The notes: a model not told the origin generated them from the sequence alone. DNA of 64,000 bases from an uncultured Gammaproteobacteria bacterium (GCA_943788005.1 CALSOP010000002.1:62001-126000), one strand, 5' to 3'. Positions 19,308 to 30,530 are shown, numbered from the stretch's first letter. Numbers and translations: made by a program.

Positions 19308-19607
19308 TTAGTCAGTAATCGGACTGTGGCAGTTATTTACCCTTTCACGCATCTGTTTACCTGGCTTGAAGTGAGGGACGTGTTTAGCCGGTAACGAGAC
19401 AGGTTCGCCTGACTTAGGATTTCGTCCAACTCTAGGTGGACGATAATGTAGTGAGAAACTACCAAACCCGCGAATCTCTATACGCTCTCCATTTGAGAGC
19501 GTAGAAGACATGTGCTCGAGTATAGTTTTTACTGCCAACTCAACGTCCTTATAAGCCAGTTGAGACTGCCGTCTTGCCAATATTTCGATAAGTTCAGATT
19601 TTGTCAT
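19308..19607 (-). CDS. ihfB: Integration host factor subunit beta
   Basis: IHF-beta pairs with IHF-alpha to bend DNA sharply at specific sites. The 99-residue HU-family protein starts [14 protein letters not shown], has [22 protein letters not shown] with the intercalating proline arm, and ends with [12 protein letters not shown] plus a short tail. It lies downstream of rpsA as in most gammaproteobacteria. Confidence 0.97.
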   Translation of the reverse strand: MTKSELIEILARRQSQLAYKDVELAVKTILEHMSSTLSNGERIEIRGFGSFSLHYRPPRVGRNPKSGEPVSLPAKHVPHFKPGKQMRERVNNCHSPITD

Positions 19608-19715
19608 GCTTCCAATCTCGGTTAGTGCGCGTTTAATACCTATTCAAAACACGTCCAAGCCATTGTTATTATTCCTAAATCCTATCAGAAGATGGGTCTG
19701 TTGTAACAGTAATTT

Positions 19716-21392
19716 TTAATTATTATCCAAATGTTCCTTCAAAAGGTCACCTAATTTAGCTCCACCACCTGACTCAGGGGCATATTCTTTGACTGTCGCC
19801 TGCTCATCATCCGAATCCTTTGCCTTGATTGACAGGTTAATTGTGCGCTTTTTACGGTCAATTGCGGTAATTTTTACTTCTAACTCTTCGCCTTCCTTGA
19901 TAACCGAACGCGCATCGTCGACAGGCTTTTTCCAAGGGATATTTCTCTCGCCTTTCATGGTGCCTTCAACTCCTTCACCCAAAGCTAATCGTCACATACT
20001 TTCACGTCTACATCCTGTGCGATACCCTTTAACAATCGTTCCTTTTGGATTTTCGGCTACGAAACTTGAGAAAGGATCTCTTTCCAGTTGTTTCACACCG
20101 AGTGAAATCCGCTCTCTTTCTGCATCAACAGCCAATACTACGGTCTCAACTTCTTCGCCTTTGCTAAAATTGCGGATTGATTCATCTGCATTTTCAGCCC
20201 ATGTGACATCTGATAAGTGGACTAAACCATCGATACCACCATCAAGTCCTATAAAGATACCAAAATCAGTAATCGATTTGATAACACCAACAACACGGTC
20301 ACCCTTGTTGTGTGTCGCTGCAAATTGTTCCCAAGGATTTGACTGGCATTGTTTCATACCAAGAGAAATACGACGGCGTTCCTGATCAATGTCGAGGATA
20401 ATGACATCACATTCTTCGCCGATATGGACCAATTTCGATGGATGCACATTCTTATTAGTCCAATCCATCTCTGAGACGTGAACTAAACCTTCAACGCCCT
20501 CTTCTAATTCAACAAAACAACCATAATCAGCCAGATTGGTAACCTTGCCATGTAAACGAGCACCTTCTGGATAACGACGGGTTAAATCTAGCCAAGGATC
20601 TTCACCCATTTGTTTCAAGCCAAGGGATACGCGGTTCTTCTCGCGATCATATTTCAAAACTTTAACTTCAATTTCGTCACCGATATTCACAATTTCGCTT
20701 GGATTCTTAACACGCTTCCAAGCCATATCAGTAATATGCAACAGACCATCAATACCGCCCAAATCAAGGAATGCACCATAATCGGTAAGGTTTTTAACAA
20801 CACCTTTAATCAAAGCACCTTCCTTCAAGGATTCCAGCAATGCATCTCGTTCAACACTGCTTTCAGTCTCGACCACAGCTCGACGCGAAACAACAACATT
20901 ATTTCGTTTTTGGTCGATTTTAATAACCTTAAATTCGAGTGGTTTGCCTTCCAGATAAGAAGTATCACGGACAGGTCTGACATCAACCAATGAGCCCGGT
21001 AAAAAGGCACGAACTTTATCAACATCAACAGTAAAACCACCTTTAACACGTTCTGTAATAACACCAATGATGGTGGCATTATCTTCATGCGCTTTTTCAA
21101 GAACCGTCCAGGCAATCTTACGTTTTGCTTTTTCACGAGAGAGGCGGGTAACACCATAACCATCTTCGATGGAATCCAACGCAACATCAACCGTATCGCC
21201 AAGGGCGACCTCGAGCTCACCGTGCTCGTCGAAAAATTGATCTATTGGGATGATTCCTTCGGACTTGAGACCAGCATTGACTATGATGGTATCGTTGTTG
21301 ACATCTACGACTACGGCACTGATTATTGCGCCGGGACGCATTTTTGATTCTATTTGGCTTTCTTCAAATAATTCCGCAAAACTCTCGCTCAT
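19716..21392 (-). CDS. rpsA: 30S ribosomal protein S1, reading frame disrupted near 19.93-20.03 kb
   Basis: S1 recruits mRNA to the 30S subunit through tandem S1 RNA-binding repeats. The overall span equals 558 codons plus stop, matching the family. From 21392 the frame reads through five S1 repeats and stops at TGA 19992-19994; the same frame resumes after it and gives the end of repeat six ([30 protein letters not shown]). Between about 20030 and 19930 the translation is nonsense, but pieces such as [15 protein letters not shown] and KAREIS appear in other frames, which implies several small compensating indels. S1 is essential in related bacteria, so sequence error is more likely than gene loss. 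Confidence 0.9.
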
Positions 21393-21485
21393 GAAAGGTA
21401 ATTCCTGAAACCCTGCTATGACTACGGCAGGATGTATCTGTTAAGTTAATTTTAAGTTAAGCACTCATCGCGAGTGATTAACCAC

Positions 21486-22193
21486 CTATTTTTGCATTCC
21501 CGGAACCGTGTTTCGCACTAATTCTGAGATATTTGCCAAGACTGCATCAATATCAAGCGTACTCGTATCAATAACAATCGCATCTTCTGCTGGCTTTAAT
21601 GGCGATGCTGCGCGTGTACTATCTCGCTCATCTCGCTCAGCTATAGCAGCGGAAAGGTCGCGGAGATTAGCATTAATACCCTTTTCCTTCAACTGTTTAT
21701 AACGCCTTTTGGCCCTTTCCTCGGCACTGGCTGTCAAATATATCTTCAATATCGCATCTGGAAAGACTACCGTGCCCATATCCCGGCCATCGGCAATCAA
21801 TCCGGGGACTTCATGGAATGCCCTTTGCCTTGATAATAAGGCCTGACGAACCTTTGCAATAGGTGCTATTAGAGAAGCGGCATTACCACATGTTTCAGTA
21901 CGTATGTCATCCGTTACTGCCTGTCCATCCAGTAGTACATTCACCAAAGAACCCGCTTCAGCAATTTTAAATTCAACCCTCAAATTTTCTGCCAAGTCCA
22001 CAAGTGTCGCTTCATCATCGCTACGAATTCCATGTTTTTCTGCTGCCAATGCCAGCACCCGATACAGCGCACCACTATCCAGAAAGTGCCATTGCAACCA
22101 GTCAGCAAGATAGCTACAGATAGTGCCTTTTCCTGTACCACTTGGGCCATCTACAGTAATGACGGGTACTTTAGACACTGGAACACTAAGCAT
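21486..22193 (-). CDS. cmk: Cytidylate kinase
   Basis: Cmk phosphorylates CMP and dCMP to the diphosphates. The 235-residue protein carries the P-loop GPSGTGKGT (about 18-26), the CMP-binding DGRDMGTVVFPDA (about 133-145) and the RAKRRYKQL lid. The start overlaps the aroA stop by eight bases, and rpsA follows after 93 bases, the conserved order. A 5-bp hairpin (CACTC/GAGTG at 21463-21477) sits between cmk and rpsA and is too weak to call a terminator. Confidence 0.96.
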   Translation of the reverse strand: MLSVPVSKVPVITVDGPSGTGKGTICSYLADWLQWHFLDSGALYRVLALAAEKHGIRSDDEATLVDLAENLRVEFKIAEAGSLVNVLLDGQAVTDDIRTETCGNAASLIAPIAKVRQALLSRQRAFHEVPGLIADGRDMGTVVFPDAILKIYLTASAEERAKRRYKQLKEKGINANLRDLSAAIAERDERDSTRAASPLKPAEDAIVIDTSTLDIDAVLANISELVRNTVPGMQK

Positions 22194-23500
22194 AGGCGAT
22201 ACTCATGCCCGCTTTTTGGGCCAATTCAACAAACCCAGGGAATGAGGTCGCAACATTTTCGCAATCATTTACAACTATCGCTTCTTTAGAAACAAGGCCT
22301 GCGACGGCAAAGGCCATAGCAATTCGGTGATCACCATGGCTGTTCACTTCCCCGCCATGAAACTCACCTCCCTGTATAATCATGCCGTCTTCAGTGTCCT
22401 CGGCCTGTACGCCTGTAGCAATAAAACCATCCAACATAGATTGTATACGATCGCTTTCCTTCACCCGCAATTCTGCAGCACCAGACAAGCGAGTCTCTCC
22501 TCTGGCACAGCTTGCAGCCACCATAATTACCGGGAATTCATCTATCGCGACGGGCACTAATTCTTCCGGGATATTGATCCCATGTAATTCACTACTCTTT
22601 ATATGTATATCTGCAACGGGTTCACCAGATTGTTCTCGCTTATTTTCAAGTTCGATATCAGCACCCATTAATTCCATAATCTTTAACATTGAATTACGAG
22701 TGGGATTAATGCCGACATTCTCAAGTACCAAATCCGAACCAGGCGCTATTGTCGCTGCCACAATAAAAAATGCCGCTGAAGAAAAGTCCGCCGGTATATT
22801 AATGTCTGTCCCCATAAGTCTATCTGCCTTGCTTATGGATATTCGATTTTGATCTCTTGTGGTTGGATGAGAAAAAGCACTGAGCATTCGTTCAGTGTGA
22901 TCTCGGGTAGCCTGTTTTTCAATTATGGTTGTGGTTCCTTCAGCGTATAGACCGGCCAACAGTAAACAGGACTTTAATTGTGCACTAGCAACGGGTAATT
23001 CATATTCAATCCCCTGTAACTGATTTTCACCTGTTATGTTAATAGGTAAAGTACCACGTTCCGTACAACTGATTTCTGCATTCATACTTCGTAATGGTTT
23101 AATAACGCGCAGCATAGGTCTTGTCATTAATGACTTGTCACCTATCAATTCAGAGTCAAAGTTTTGCCCAGCTAATAAGCCGGTCATTAAGCGAACAGAT
23201 GTGCCTGAATTACCAAGGTCAATTGAATTCCTGCTCTTCTTTAATCCATTGAGCCCAACACCATTAATCCGAACAAGCTGGCCATCATTTTCAATTTCAA
23301 CACCCATCTGTTGAAAGGCCTTTGCTGTTGCCAAGGTATCTTCACCTTGCAGAAAGCCGGTAATCCTTGTTTCGCCTTCCGCAATTGCGCCCAACATCAT
23401 GGCTCCGATGTGAGATAGATTTATCTCCAGGCACGGTGATCCGACCAGAGATAACACCTCCCGGTTTGATTTGAAAACTGGAACCGCTATTTGAACTCAT
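22186..23500 (-). CDS. aroA: 3-phosphoshikimate 1-carboxyvinyltransferase (EPSP synthase), one frameshift
   Basis: AroA makes EPSP from shikimate 3-phosphate and PEP in aromatic synthesis. Translation should start at the ATG complementary to 23498-23500 (MSSNSGSSFQIKPGG), reading through the conserved PGDKSISHRS before an extra base at about 23402-23404 shifts the frame; the next frame then continues MMLGAIAEGETRITGF to the stop at 22186. The total length is one base more than 438 codons, as expected for a single insertion. Downstream motifs LGNSGTS, and KESDR with GDHRIAMAFAVAG, are intact. An automatic caller would start at 23457 and lose the substrate-binding lysine. Confidence 0.92.
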
Positions 23501-23513
23501 TTTGATTTGTTAT

Positions 23514-24389
23514 TCAGACTGTTTTCTGGATATTAGTGAATTGATCTCTAGCTCGTTTGGCTCGTTTAAAAATTGATAATAATTGTTCACTGTCAGAATT
23601 CTCAATTGCGTCTTTTATTTTACTAATATGTTCAGAAAAAAGTTCTAATGAATTTAATAATGCATCTCGATTAGAAAAACAGATGTCATGCCACATCTCC
23701 GGACTGCTAGAAGCGATTCGTGTGAAATCAGCAAAACCACCTGCAGCATATTTAAAGATCTCTTCACGCTCTTGCATGCCCGCCAAACAATCTACCAAGG
23801 CATAAGCCAGCATATGCGGTAAGTGACTAGTCGCTGCAAGCACATCATCATGATGTTTAACATCAAGATCAATTACATCGGCACCAACGGCTTGCCACAT
23901 TTCAGTGATCAACTTATGCGCCGAGATATCAGTAACTTCTAGTGGTGTAAGTATTACTCGATGATCGACAAACAACTCTGCAAAAGATGCCTCGACGCCA
24001 CTTTGTTCTGTACCTGCAATAGGGTGGCCAGGAACAAAACGTGAAAACTTATCACCCATTACCTTTTGAGCAGCACTGACGACACTACCTTTGGCACTAC
24101 CCACATCCGTTAACACTGCATTTGGTTTTAAAGACGCAACAATTTGCGGGAGTATTTTTTCTGTCGTCGATAGTGGTGTGCCAATGACAACTACATCAGC
24201 GCCCGCGACGGCTTCAGCTATATCTAAGGAGTAATCATCTATAACATCAAGCTCAACCGCTTTCTTTAAAGTGTCCTCATTACGATTACAACCGGTAACA
24301 CGATTAACGAGCTTTGCTTTACGCAAAGCGCGCGCAAGCGAACCACCAATAAGTCCAACGCCGATGATAGAGAGATGATCGATTAACAT
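23514..24389 (-). CDS. tyrA: Prephenate dehydrogenase
   Basis: TyrA oxidatively decarboxylates prephenate (or arogenate) towards tyrosine, using NAD(P). The 291 residues begin with the dinucleotide-binding GVGLIGGSLARALRKA and contain HPIAGTEQSG (about 121-130) and the SHLPHMLAYAL helix. It is monofunctional, without a chorismate mutase or an EPSP synthase fusion. It lies three bases after hisC and 14 bases before aroA, part of the aromatic supra-operon. Confidence 0.94.
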   Translation of the reverse strand: MLIDHLSIIGVGLIGGSLARALRKAKLVNRVTGCNRNEDTLKKAVELDVIDDYSLDIAEAVAGADVVVIGTPLSTTEKILPQIVASLKPNAVLTDVGSAKGSVVSAAQKVMGDKFSRFVPGHPIAGTEQSGVEASFAELFVDHRVILTPLEVTDISAHKLITEMWQAVGADVIDLDVKHHDDVLAATSHLPHMLAYALVDCLAGMQEREEIFKYAAGGFADFTRIASSSPEMWHDICFSNRDALLNSLELFSEHISKIKDAIENSDSEQLLSIFKRAKRARDQFTNIQKTV

Positions 24390-24392
24390 ATC

Positions 24393-25496
24393 TTATTTAG
24401 TCATTATTTTAGTTAATTCAGCTATAAAGCGAATGTTTTCAGATTCCAAACCGATGCTAATGCGCAAATGATTCGGCATACCATAGTTTGCAACAGGTCG
24501 GACAATAACACCTGCCTTTAGCAAGGCTTGAAAAACACTATCTGTAGGTTGTTTAAAATCAACACAAATAAAATTTCCTTTTGATGGAATAAACTCCAAT
24601 CCCAACTCATCAAAAGCTTTGATTAGTTCCTGCATTCCGTTTTGATTTACTGAAACACTACGCTCTATATATTGTTCGTCTTGCAATGCAGTTTCTGCTG
24701 CGACTAATGCTAAACTATTATTATTAAACGGTTGGCGTACGCGATTTAACAAGTTGGCTATATCTGGATGAGACAGACCATAACCCACTCGAAGACCTGC
24801 AAGACCATAGGCCTTGGAAAAGGTGCGCGTGACAATTAAATTACTAAAGTCATCCAACCATAAACTAGAATCCGGGTAATGCTCTTCAGCAGAGGCATAT
24901 TCAAAATAGGCTTCATCGACTAAGACTATGACATGCTCTGGAACGTTCTCTAACAGATGCCGCAAACGTTCACTCTTAATCCATGTCCCGGTAGGGTTAT
25001 TTGGATTGGCTATAAACATTAATCGCGTCTTATCTGTTACCGCTTCCAACATTGCGGATAAATCATGTCCCCATTCATTTGCAGGCACAACGACATGTTC
25101 AGCACCTACTGCCTGAGTCACTATGGGATAAACCGCAAATGAATGTTCTGAGTAAATAACCTGATGTTCAGTATTTACAAATGAACGTGCCACCATTTCC
25201 AAAATATCATTTGATCCATTACCTAAAGTAATACGATCCATATTTATATTATGTTTGTCGGCAAGGGCTTTCTTTAGATTGAACCCATTTCCATCTGGAT
25301 AGCGTGACAAATCTTTTGTGGACGCAATAGCATCCAATACCATTTGACTTGGACCTAACGGATTTTCATTAGATGCAAGCTTAATGATTTCTTCTAATCC
25401 TAGCTCACGTTGCAACTCTTCAATGGATTTGCCTGGCTGATAAGGCTGAAGACCGGCGACACCTAGAGTAGCAAGCGAGAATAGATCACAGGACAT
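24393..25496 (-). CDS. hisC: Histidinol-phosphate/aromatic aminotransferase
   Basis: A PLP aminotransferase of the HisC family, 367 residues, with LASNENPLGPS near the N-terminus, the PNNPTG motif, and RTFSKAYGLAGLRVGY containing the PLP lysine. HisC-type enzymes act on histidinol phosphate and often also on phenylpyruvate, prephenate or hydroxyphenylpyruvate. Placement between pheA and tyrA suggests that the aromatic reactions are its main work here, though a histidine role cannot be excluded because the his operon is outside the window. Confidence 0.93.
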   Translation of the reverse strand: MSCDLFSLATLGVAGLQPYQPGKSIEELQRELGLEEIIKLASNENPLGPSQMVLDAIASTKDLSRYPDGNGFNLKKALADKHNINMDRITLGNGSNDILEMVARSFVNTEHQVIYSEHSFAVYPIVTQAVGAEHVVVPANEWGHDLSAMLEAVTDKTRLMFIANPNNPTGTWIKSERLRHLLENVPEHVIVLVDEAYFEYASAEEHYPDSSLWLDDFSNLIVTRTFSKAYGLAGLRVGYGLSHPDIANLLNRVRQPFNNNSLALVAAETALQDEQYIERSVSVNQNGMQELIKAFDELGLEFIPSKGNFICVDFKQPTDSVFQALLKAGVIVRPVANYGMPNHLRISIGLESENIRFIAELTKIMTK

Positions 25497-25504
25497 AAGT
25501 CGAC

Positions 25505-26590
25505 CTACAATACAGCTTTAGGGTAAGAGCCAAGAAGCTTAACCATTGCTGCATGATCCTCTAACTCAAGCAATGCTTTTTTAACCGGCTTATCATCAGC
25601 ATGTCCTTCAATATCAACGAAAAAAACGTAATCCCACATCTCTCGACGTGAGGGTCTGGATTCGATACGAGTCATACTAACGCCATTATCAGCAAAACAA
25701 CTTAGCATTGTATGTAATGCGCCTGGTTTATTGGGTGTTGAAAAAATCAATGAGGTCTTATCATGACCACAAGCACTACATCTCTCTTTGCCAATAACTA
25801 AAAAGCGGGTCGTATTATCAGGTTGATCTTCGATATTACTGGCAAGGTTATTTAACTGATATAACTCACCTGCAGTACTGCTTGCTATGGCAGCCACATG
25901 TTGTTCATTGCTGGCAATACGAGCAGCCTCGGCATTGCTACTGACAGCAATGCGTTCGGTCTTATTTAAATGTGTATCCAACCATGCTCTGCATTGTGCT
26001 AAGGCTTGTTGATGTGAATAAACAATTGTTATTTCGTCAGTCGACTCATCTTTACTTAACAAGTGATGATGTATTCGCAATTCAACTTCGCCGCATATAG
26101 TTAAACTGGAGTGATTCAGCATATCTAATGTGTGGTTCACAACACCTTCGATTGAATTTTCAACAGGCACCACACCATAGTGTGAGGCGCCTGATTCAAC
26201 CTCACGAAACACTTGATCAATAGTACCGAATGCAGTTGTATTAACAGAATGCCCAAAGTGTTTTAGCGCCGCGGACTGCGTAAAGGTGCCTTCGGGTCCT
26301 AGATAGGCTATGTCCAGTTGTTGCTCCAATGCTAGGCAAGCAGACATAATCTCACGAAAAAGACGAGCCATCTCTTCTTCAGAAAGTGGACCTTTATTTT
26401 GTTCTATTACTTTTTTTAATATTTGAGCTTCACGTTCAGGACGATAAAAATTTGCGGGCTCTGGTGATGCATTTTTCACCTCTGCAACGTCTTGTGCCAA
26501 ACGTGCGCGATCACTGATTAGATCTATCAATTGATTATCTAATGCATCTATATCAACGCGCAACTGCGCTAGTTTTTTATCTTCGGACAT
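25505..26590 (-). CDS. pheA: Bifunctional chorismate mutase/prephenate dehydratase (P-protein)
   Basis: PheA converts chorismate to prephenate and then to phenylpyruvate. The 361 residues divide into an AroQ-type mutase (about 1-90, LRVDIDALDNQLIDLISDRA), a dehydratase (about 93-270, AYLGPEGTF and NTTRFLVI) and an ACT domain with the phenylalanine-binding ESRPSR motif (about 317). It follows gyrA after a 187-base gap in which the usual serC is missing. Confidence 0.95.
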   Translation of the reverse strand: MSEDKKLAQLRVDIDALDNQLIDLISDRARLAQDVAEVKNASPEPANFYRPEREAQILKKVIEQNKGPLSEEEMARLFREIMSACLALEQQLDIAYLGPEGTFTQSAALKHFGHSVNTTAFGTIDQVFREVESGASHYGVVPVENSIEGVVNHTLDMLNHSSLTICGEVELRIHHHLLSKDESTDEITIVYSHQQALAQCRAWLDTHLNKTERIAVSSNAEAARIASNEQHVAAIASSTAGELYQLNNLASNIEDQPDNTTRFLVIGKERCSACGHDKTSLIFSTPNKPGALHTMLSCFADNGVSMTRIESRPSRREMWDYVFFVDIEGHADDKPVKKALLELEDHAAMVKLLGSYPKAVL

Positions 26591-26777
26591 GATCGAGCAC
26601 CAGGTTATTTCTTATATTATTTTCCAAGTGTCACAGGATACGGTAGAGAGAAGCAGTTGTTAAGGAGTCGATTATGTATTTGCACTGTTTTTTCATGAAA
26701 CTGAACAATCGGAACGTCTTATCGCTGGACATACATTCCGATGTCTTTGACAGTAACCAGAGTTGTCTTACAAGAAA

Positions 26778-29345
26778 TCAGCTTTCTTGTTCTTCTTGTT
26801 CTTGTCCCTCTTCCCCGTATTCAATAATACGTTCGAGGCCAGCCAGATGTTCTGCTTCATTCAAATTAACCAGTCTTACACCCTGAGTATTACGGCCGAA
26901 GACAGAGATGTCTTTGACAGGTGTCCTTATTAGCGTGCCTTGGTCACTGATTAACATAATCTCATCATCATTCTCAACTGACACAGCACCAACAACATTG
27001 CCATTACGTTCCGATACTTGAATAGATATAACACCCACACCACCGCGTGATTTCTGAGGATAATCCTCAACCGCAGTACGTTTTCCATAACCATTTTCTG
27101 TGGCCGTCAAAATCGTCACTTCTTTGTTTTCAACAATAATTAATGAAATAACATTTTGGTCTTTACTCAAACGAATTCCACGAACACCCTTTGCAGTTCT
27201 ACCCGTTGCACGGACATGAGATTCTGGAAAACGTACGACCTTACCCGTGTTACTAAACAGCATAATATCGTGTTCGCCATCAGTAATCTCAACACCAATG
27301 AGCTTATTGCCATCGGCTAACTCTATCGCACGTTTCCCACTTGGACGAGCTCTCGAAAATTCAGCTAGGGATGTTTTCTTGACTGTGCCATCTGCTGTTG
27401 CCATGAAGATAAATTTATTTTCTTCATATTCTCGAATAGGCAATATGGCATTGATCTGTTCGCCTTCTTCTAATGGCAATAGATTAATAATCGGTTTACC
27501 ACGCGCGGTCCGGCTAGCTTGAGGAAGGTCATAGACCTTGAGCCAATAGACTTTTCCCTTGTTAGAAAAGCACAAGATCGTGTCATGTGTACTGGCCATG
27601 AATAATTTATCAATAAAGTCTTCATCTTTTACGGAGGTTGCCGACTTTCCGCGCCCACCACGTTTTTGCGATCGGTAAGTATCCATCGGTTGTGATTTGG
27701 CATAACCCGCGTGAGATAGCGTTACGACAACATCTTCTTCCGTTATAAGATCTTCCATGCTCAGATCTTCCTGAGTATGTACGATCTCTGTTTTTCGTTC
27801 ATCCCCATAGCGTTCTAGAATGTCTTTCAATTCATCTCGAATGACTTCCATTAAGCGCTCAGGTCGTGAAAGGATATCCAGCAGGTCTGCAATGGTTTCT
27901 AACAACTCACTGTATTCTTTTAGTATCTTATCTTTTTCGAGACCGGTTAATTTTTGTAAGCGTAACTCAAGAATCGCTTGCGCCTGAACCGGAGAAAGTC
28001 GATAACCCGCCTCGGTAAGACCATACTCTTTAGACAAGTTGTCTGGCCTTGAGGCATCAGCACCGGCGCTTTTTAACATTTCAACAACAGCGCCCGATTC
28101 CCATGTCTCTGCTAACAGACTAGTCTTAGCCTCCGCTGGACTAGCAGACTGTTTAATAAGTGCAATGACAGGATCGATATTGGCTAAAGCAACCGCAAGC
28201 CCTTCTAATACATGGGCTCGTGCTCTTGCCTTACGTAATTCAAAGAGACTACGACGAGTAACTACTTCGCGACGATGACTAATAAAGGCTTCAAGTAAAT
28301 CCTTCAGATTCATCAAACGTGGGCGATTATCAGCTAACGCCACGATATTGATGCCAAAAACAGATTGCATCTGGGTAAATTTATACAAATTATTCAGGAT
28401 AACTTCTGCTACTTCGCCACGACGTAATTCAATGACAACACGCATACCATCTTTATCAGATTCGTCGCGTAGTTCACGGATTCCAGTTACCTTTTTGTCC
28501 TTGACCAGTTCGGCTATTTTTTCAACTAAACGCGCCTTGTTAACCTGATAAGGAAGCTCGTGAATAATAATCTTGCTACCTGAATCATTCTCTTCAATTT
28601 CAGCACGTGCCCGGACATAGATACGACCACGGCCTGTTTCATAGGCCTCTCGGATACCTGATGAACCATTAATAATGGCTGCAGTTGGGAAGTCTGGGCC
28701 TGGAATATAGTGCATTAATTCCGGGATGCTTAATTCAGGGTTTTCAATCAAGGCTAAACAGGCAGACACAACTTCTGTCATATTATGCGGTGGAATATTG
28801 GTCGCCATGCCCACAGCAATACCACTAGAACCGTTTACAAGTAGATTTGGGATACGGGTAGGCATGACCACGGGTTCATGCTCAGAACCATCATAGTTCG
28901 GAGAAAAATCGACCGTTTCTTTATCGAGGTCTTCTAAAATTTCATGTGCGATTCGCGACATCCGGACTTCGGTATATCGCATTGCAGCGGGAGAATCGCC
29001 ATCAACCGAACCGAAGTTTCCCTGACCATCGACCAATACATAGCGCAAGGAAAATGGCTGCGCCATACGTACCATCGTATCGTAGACTGCAGTATCACCA
29101 TGCGGGTGGTACTTACCAATGACGTCACCGACGACACGGGCTGATTTTTTATAAGGCTTGTTATAATCATTGCCCATTTCCTTCATCGCAAACAGAACGC
29201 GACGGTGTACCGGTTTGAGGCCATCACGGACATCAGGCAGGGCACGACCGACGATAACACTCATGGCATAGTCCATGTAGGACTGCCGCATTTCGTCTTC
29301 TATATTGACGTGCGAGAGCGCACGGGCGAAATCAGAATCGGACAT
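26778..29345 (-). CDS. gyrA: DNA gyrase subunit A
   Basis: GyrA is the DNA-cleaving subunit of gyrase. The 855-residue protein shows the winged-helix core, the active-site tyrosine in [11 protein letters not shown] (near residue 124), and six beta-propeller repeats including the GyrA box QKRGGRGK (about 562). In the quinolone region HGDTAVYD, the E. coli Ser83 position is Thr85 and Asp87 is conserved as Asp89. The acidic tail [11 protein letters not shown] is typical. The frame is intact over 2.6 kb. Confidence 0.97.
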   Translation of the reverse strand: MSDSDFARALSHVNIEDEMRQSYMDYAMSVIVGRALPDVRDGLKPVHRRVLFAMKEMGNDYNKPYKKSARVVGDVIGKYHPHGDTAVYDTMVRMAQPFSLRYVLVDGQGNFGSVDGDSPAAMRYTEVRMSRIAHEILEDLDKETVDFSPNYDGSEHEPVVMPTRIPNLLVNGSSGIAVGMATNIPPHNMTEVVSACLALIENPELSIPELMHYIPGPDFPTAAIINGSSGIREAYETGRGRIYVRARAEIEENDSGSKIIIHELPYQVNKARLVEKIAELVKDKKVTGIRELRDESDKDGMRVVIELRRGEVAEVILNNLYKFTQMQSVFGINIVALADNRPRLMNLKDLLEAFISHRREVVTRRSLFELRKARARAHVLEGLAVALANIDPVIALIKQSASPAEAKTSLLAETWESGAVVEMLKSAGADASRPDNLSKEYGLTEAGYRLSPVQAQAILELRLQKLTGLEKDKILKEYSELLETIADLLDILSRPERLMEVIRDELKDILERYGDERKTEIVHTQEDLSMEDLITEEDVVVTLSHAGYAKSQPMDTYRSQKRGGRGKSATSVKDEDFIDKLFMASTHDTILCFSNKGKVYWLKVYDLPQASRTARGKPIINLLPLEEGEQINAILPIREYEENKFIFMATADGTVKKTSLAEFSRARPSGKRAIELADGNKLIGVEITDGEHDIMLFSNTGKVVRFPESHVRATGRTAKGVRGIRLSKDQNVISLIIVENKEVTILTATENGYGKRTAVEDYPQKSRGGVGVISIQVSERNGNVVGAVSVENDDEIMLISDQGTLIRTPVKDISVFGRNTQGVRLVNLNEAEHLAGLERIIEYGEEGQEQEEQES

Positions 29346-29474
29346 AAATTATTGATGGAAAAGGGAGCAAAAAAAGCCTTAATTTCTTGTAGTTACTAAA
29401 GGCAGAATCCTAACATATTTCAGCCATTTACCCTACCTAAATTTTACTTTTTAATGCGTATTTTCAGGCCTAAA

Positions 29475-30530
29475 TTATCCGAATAATGCAAGCATTTTTT
29501 CTGTGTCCGGATTACGCACAATTCCCTTTTCTGTAACGATGACATCGACCAGTTTTGCCGGGGTAATATCGAAAGCTGGGTTAATGGCCTCAATGTCATT
29601 TGGGGCTATGCGCGTTGTCTTGAAATCAGTCACTTCTTCAGTGTCGCGATTTTCGATTGGAATATCCGCCCCAGATTCAATCTGCATATCAACCGTTGAC
29701 GACGGTGCCACAACCATTACTTTTACGCCATGATAATAAGCCGAAACCGCATGAGAGTATGTCCCTATCTTGTTTGCGACATCACCATTGGCGGCAATTC
29801 GATCTGATCCCACAATGAGCCAGGAAATTTTATTATTTTCCATCACACTCGCGATGGCAGAATCAATCACCAGATTCACCGGGATTTTATCTTGTTGTAA
29901 TTCCCAACTGGTCAACCGCGCCCCCTGAAACCAGGGTCGCGTTTCAGAGGCAAAGACCTTTTTGATTAAGCCATTTTTAAATGCTGTCCTGATTACACCC
30001 AAAGCAGTACCATAACCTCCGGTAGCCAATGCGCCTGCATTACAGTGTGTGATAACTTGACTATCAGCCATGATTAATTCAGCACCTAAACGTCCCATTT
30101 CGTGATTTGCGGCTATATCTTCATCATGAATACGTATGGCAGATTCCAGTAAAACCGGTTCTGGATCGCCCTCAATCGAATCAAAGACCTTCCTCATCTC
30201 AGCAATCGCCCAATGTAAATTAACCGCCGTGGGTCTTGCCACAGCAAGCGCTTCAATATCGGCTTCTATCTTTTCCCGCCATGATTTCCCCGCATCCTGC
30301 CAGGCGGATCGTGCTGCCAAGACAACCGCATAGGCCGCAGCAATACCAATCGCTGGTGCCCCGCGAACAACCATATCTTTAATAGCCGCCGCAACAGCAA
30401 GGGCAGAATCATAATTAAGATAGATGATCTCTCTGGGCAACTTTCTTTGATCCAATAAGGTCAACATCCCTGCGTTCCACTTCACCGCAGCAAATGATTC
30501 CGCCGGGAACTCTAAATTCTTGTCGTCCAA
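29475..30530 (-). CDS. mtnA: S-methyl-5-thioribose-1-phosphate isomerase
   Basis: MtnA isomerises 5-methylthioribose 1-phosphate to the ribulose form in methionine salvage. The 351-residue eIF2B-like protein has VRGAPAIGIAAAYA (about 54-67), THCNAGALATGGYGTALG (about 161-178) and DRIAANGDVANKIGTY (about 242-257), which carry the catalytic Cys and Asp. It is divergent from mtaD with only 61 bases between the two coding starts, so they likely share a regulatory region. Later mtn genes are not in this window. Confidence 0.95.
   Translation of the reverse strand: MDDKNLEFPAESFAAVKWNAGMLTLLDQRKLPREIIYLNYDSALAVAAAIKDMVVRGAPAIGIAAAYAVVLAARSAWQDAGKSWREKIEADIEALAVARPTAVNLHWAIAEMRKVFDSIEGDPEPVLLESAIRIHDEDIAANHEMGRLGAELIMADSQVITHCNAGALATGGYGTALGVIRTAFKNGLIKKVFASETRPWFQGARLTSWELQQDKIPVNLVIDSAIASVMENNKISWLIVGSDRIAANGDVANKIGTYSHAVSAYYHGVKVMVVAPSSTVDMQIESGADIPIENRDTEEVTDFKTTRIAPNDIEAINPAFDITPAKLVDVIVTEKGIVRNPDTEKMLALFG

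Noticed and set aside
19789-20385. 198-codon plus-strand frame opposite rpsA
   Set aside because: It is antisense to conserved S1 repeats and shows no family features.
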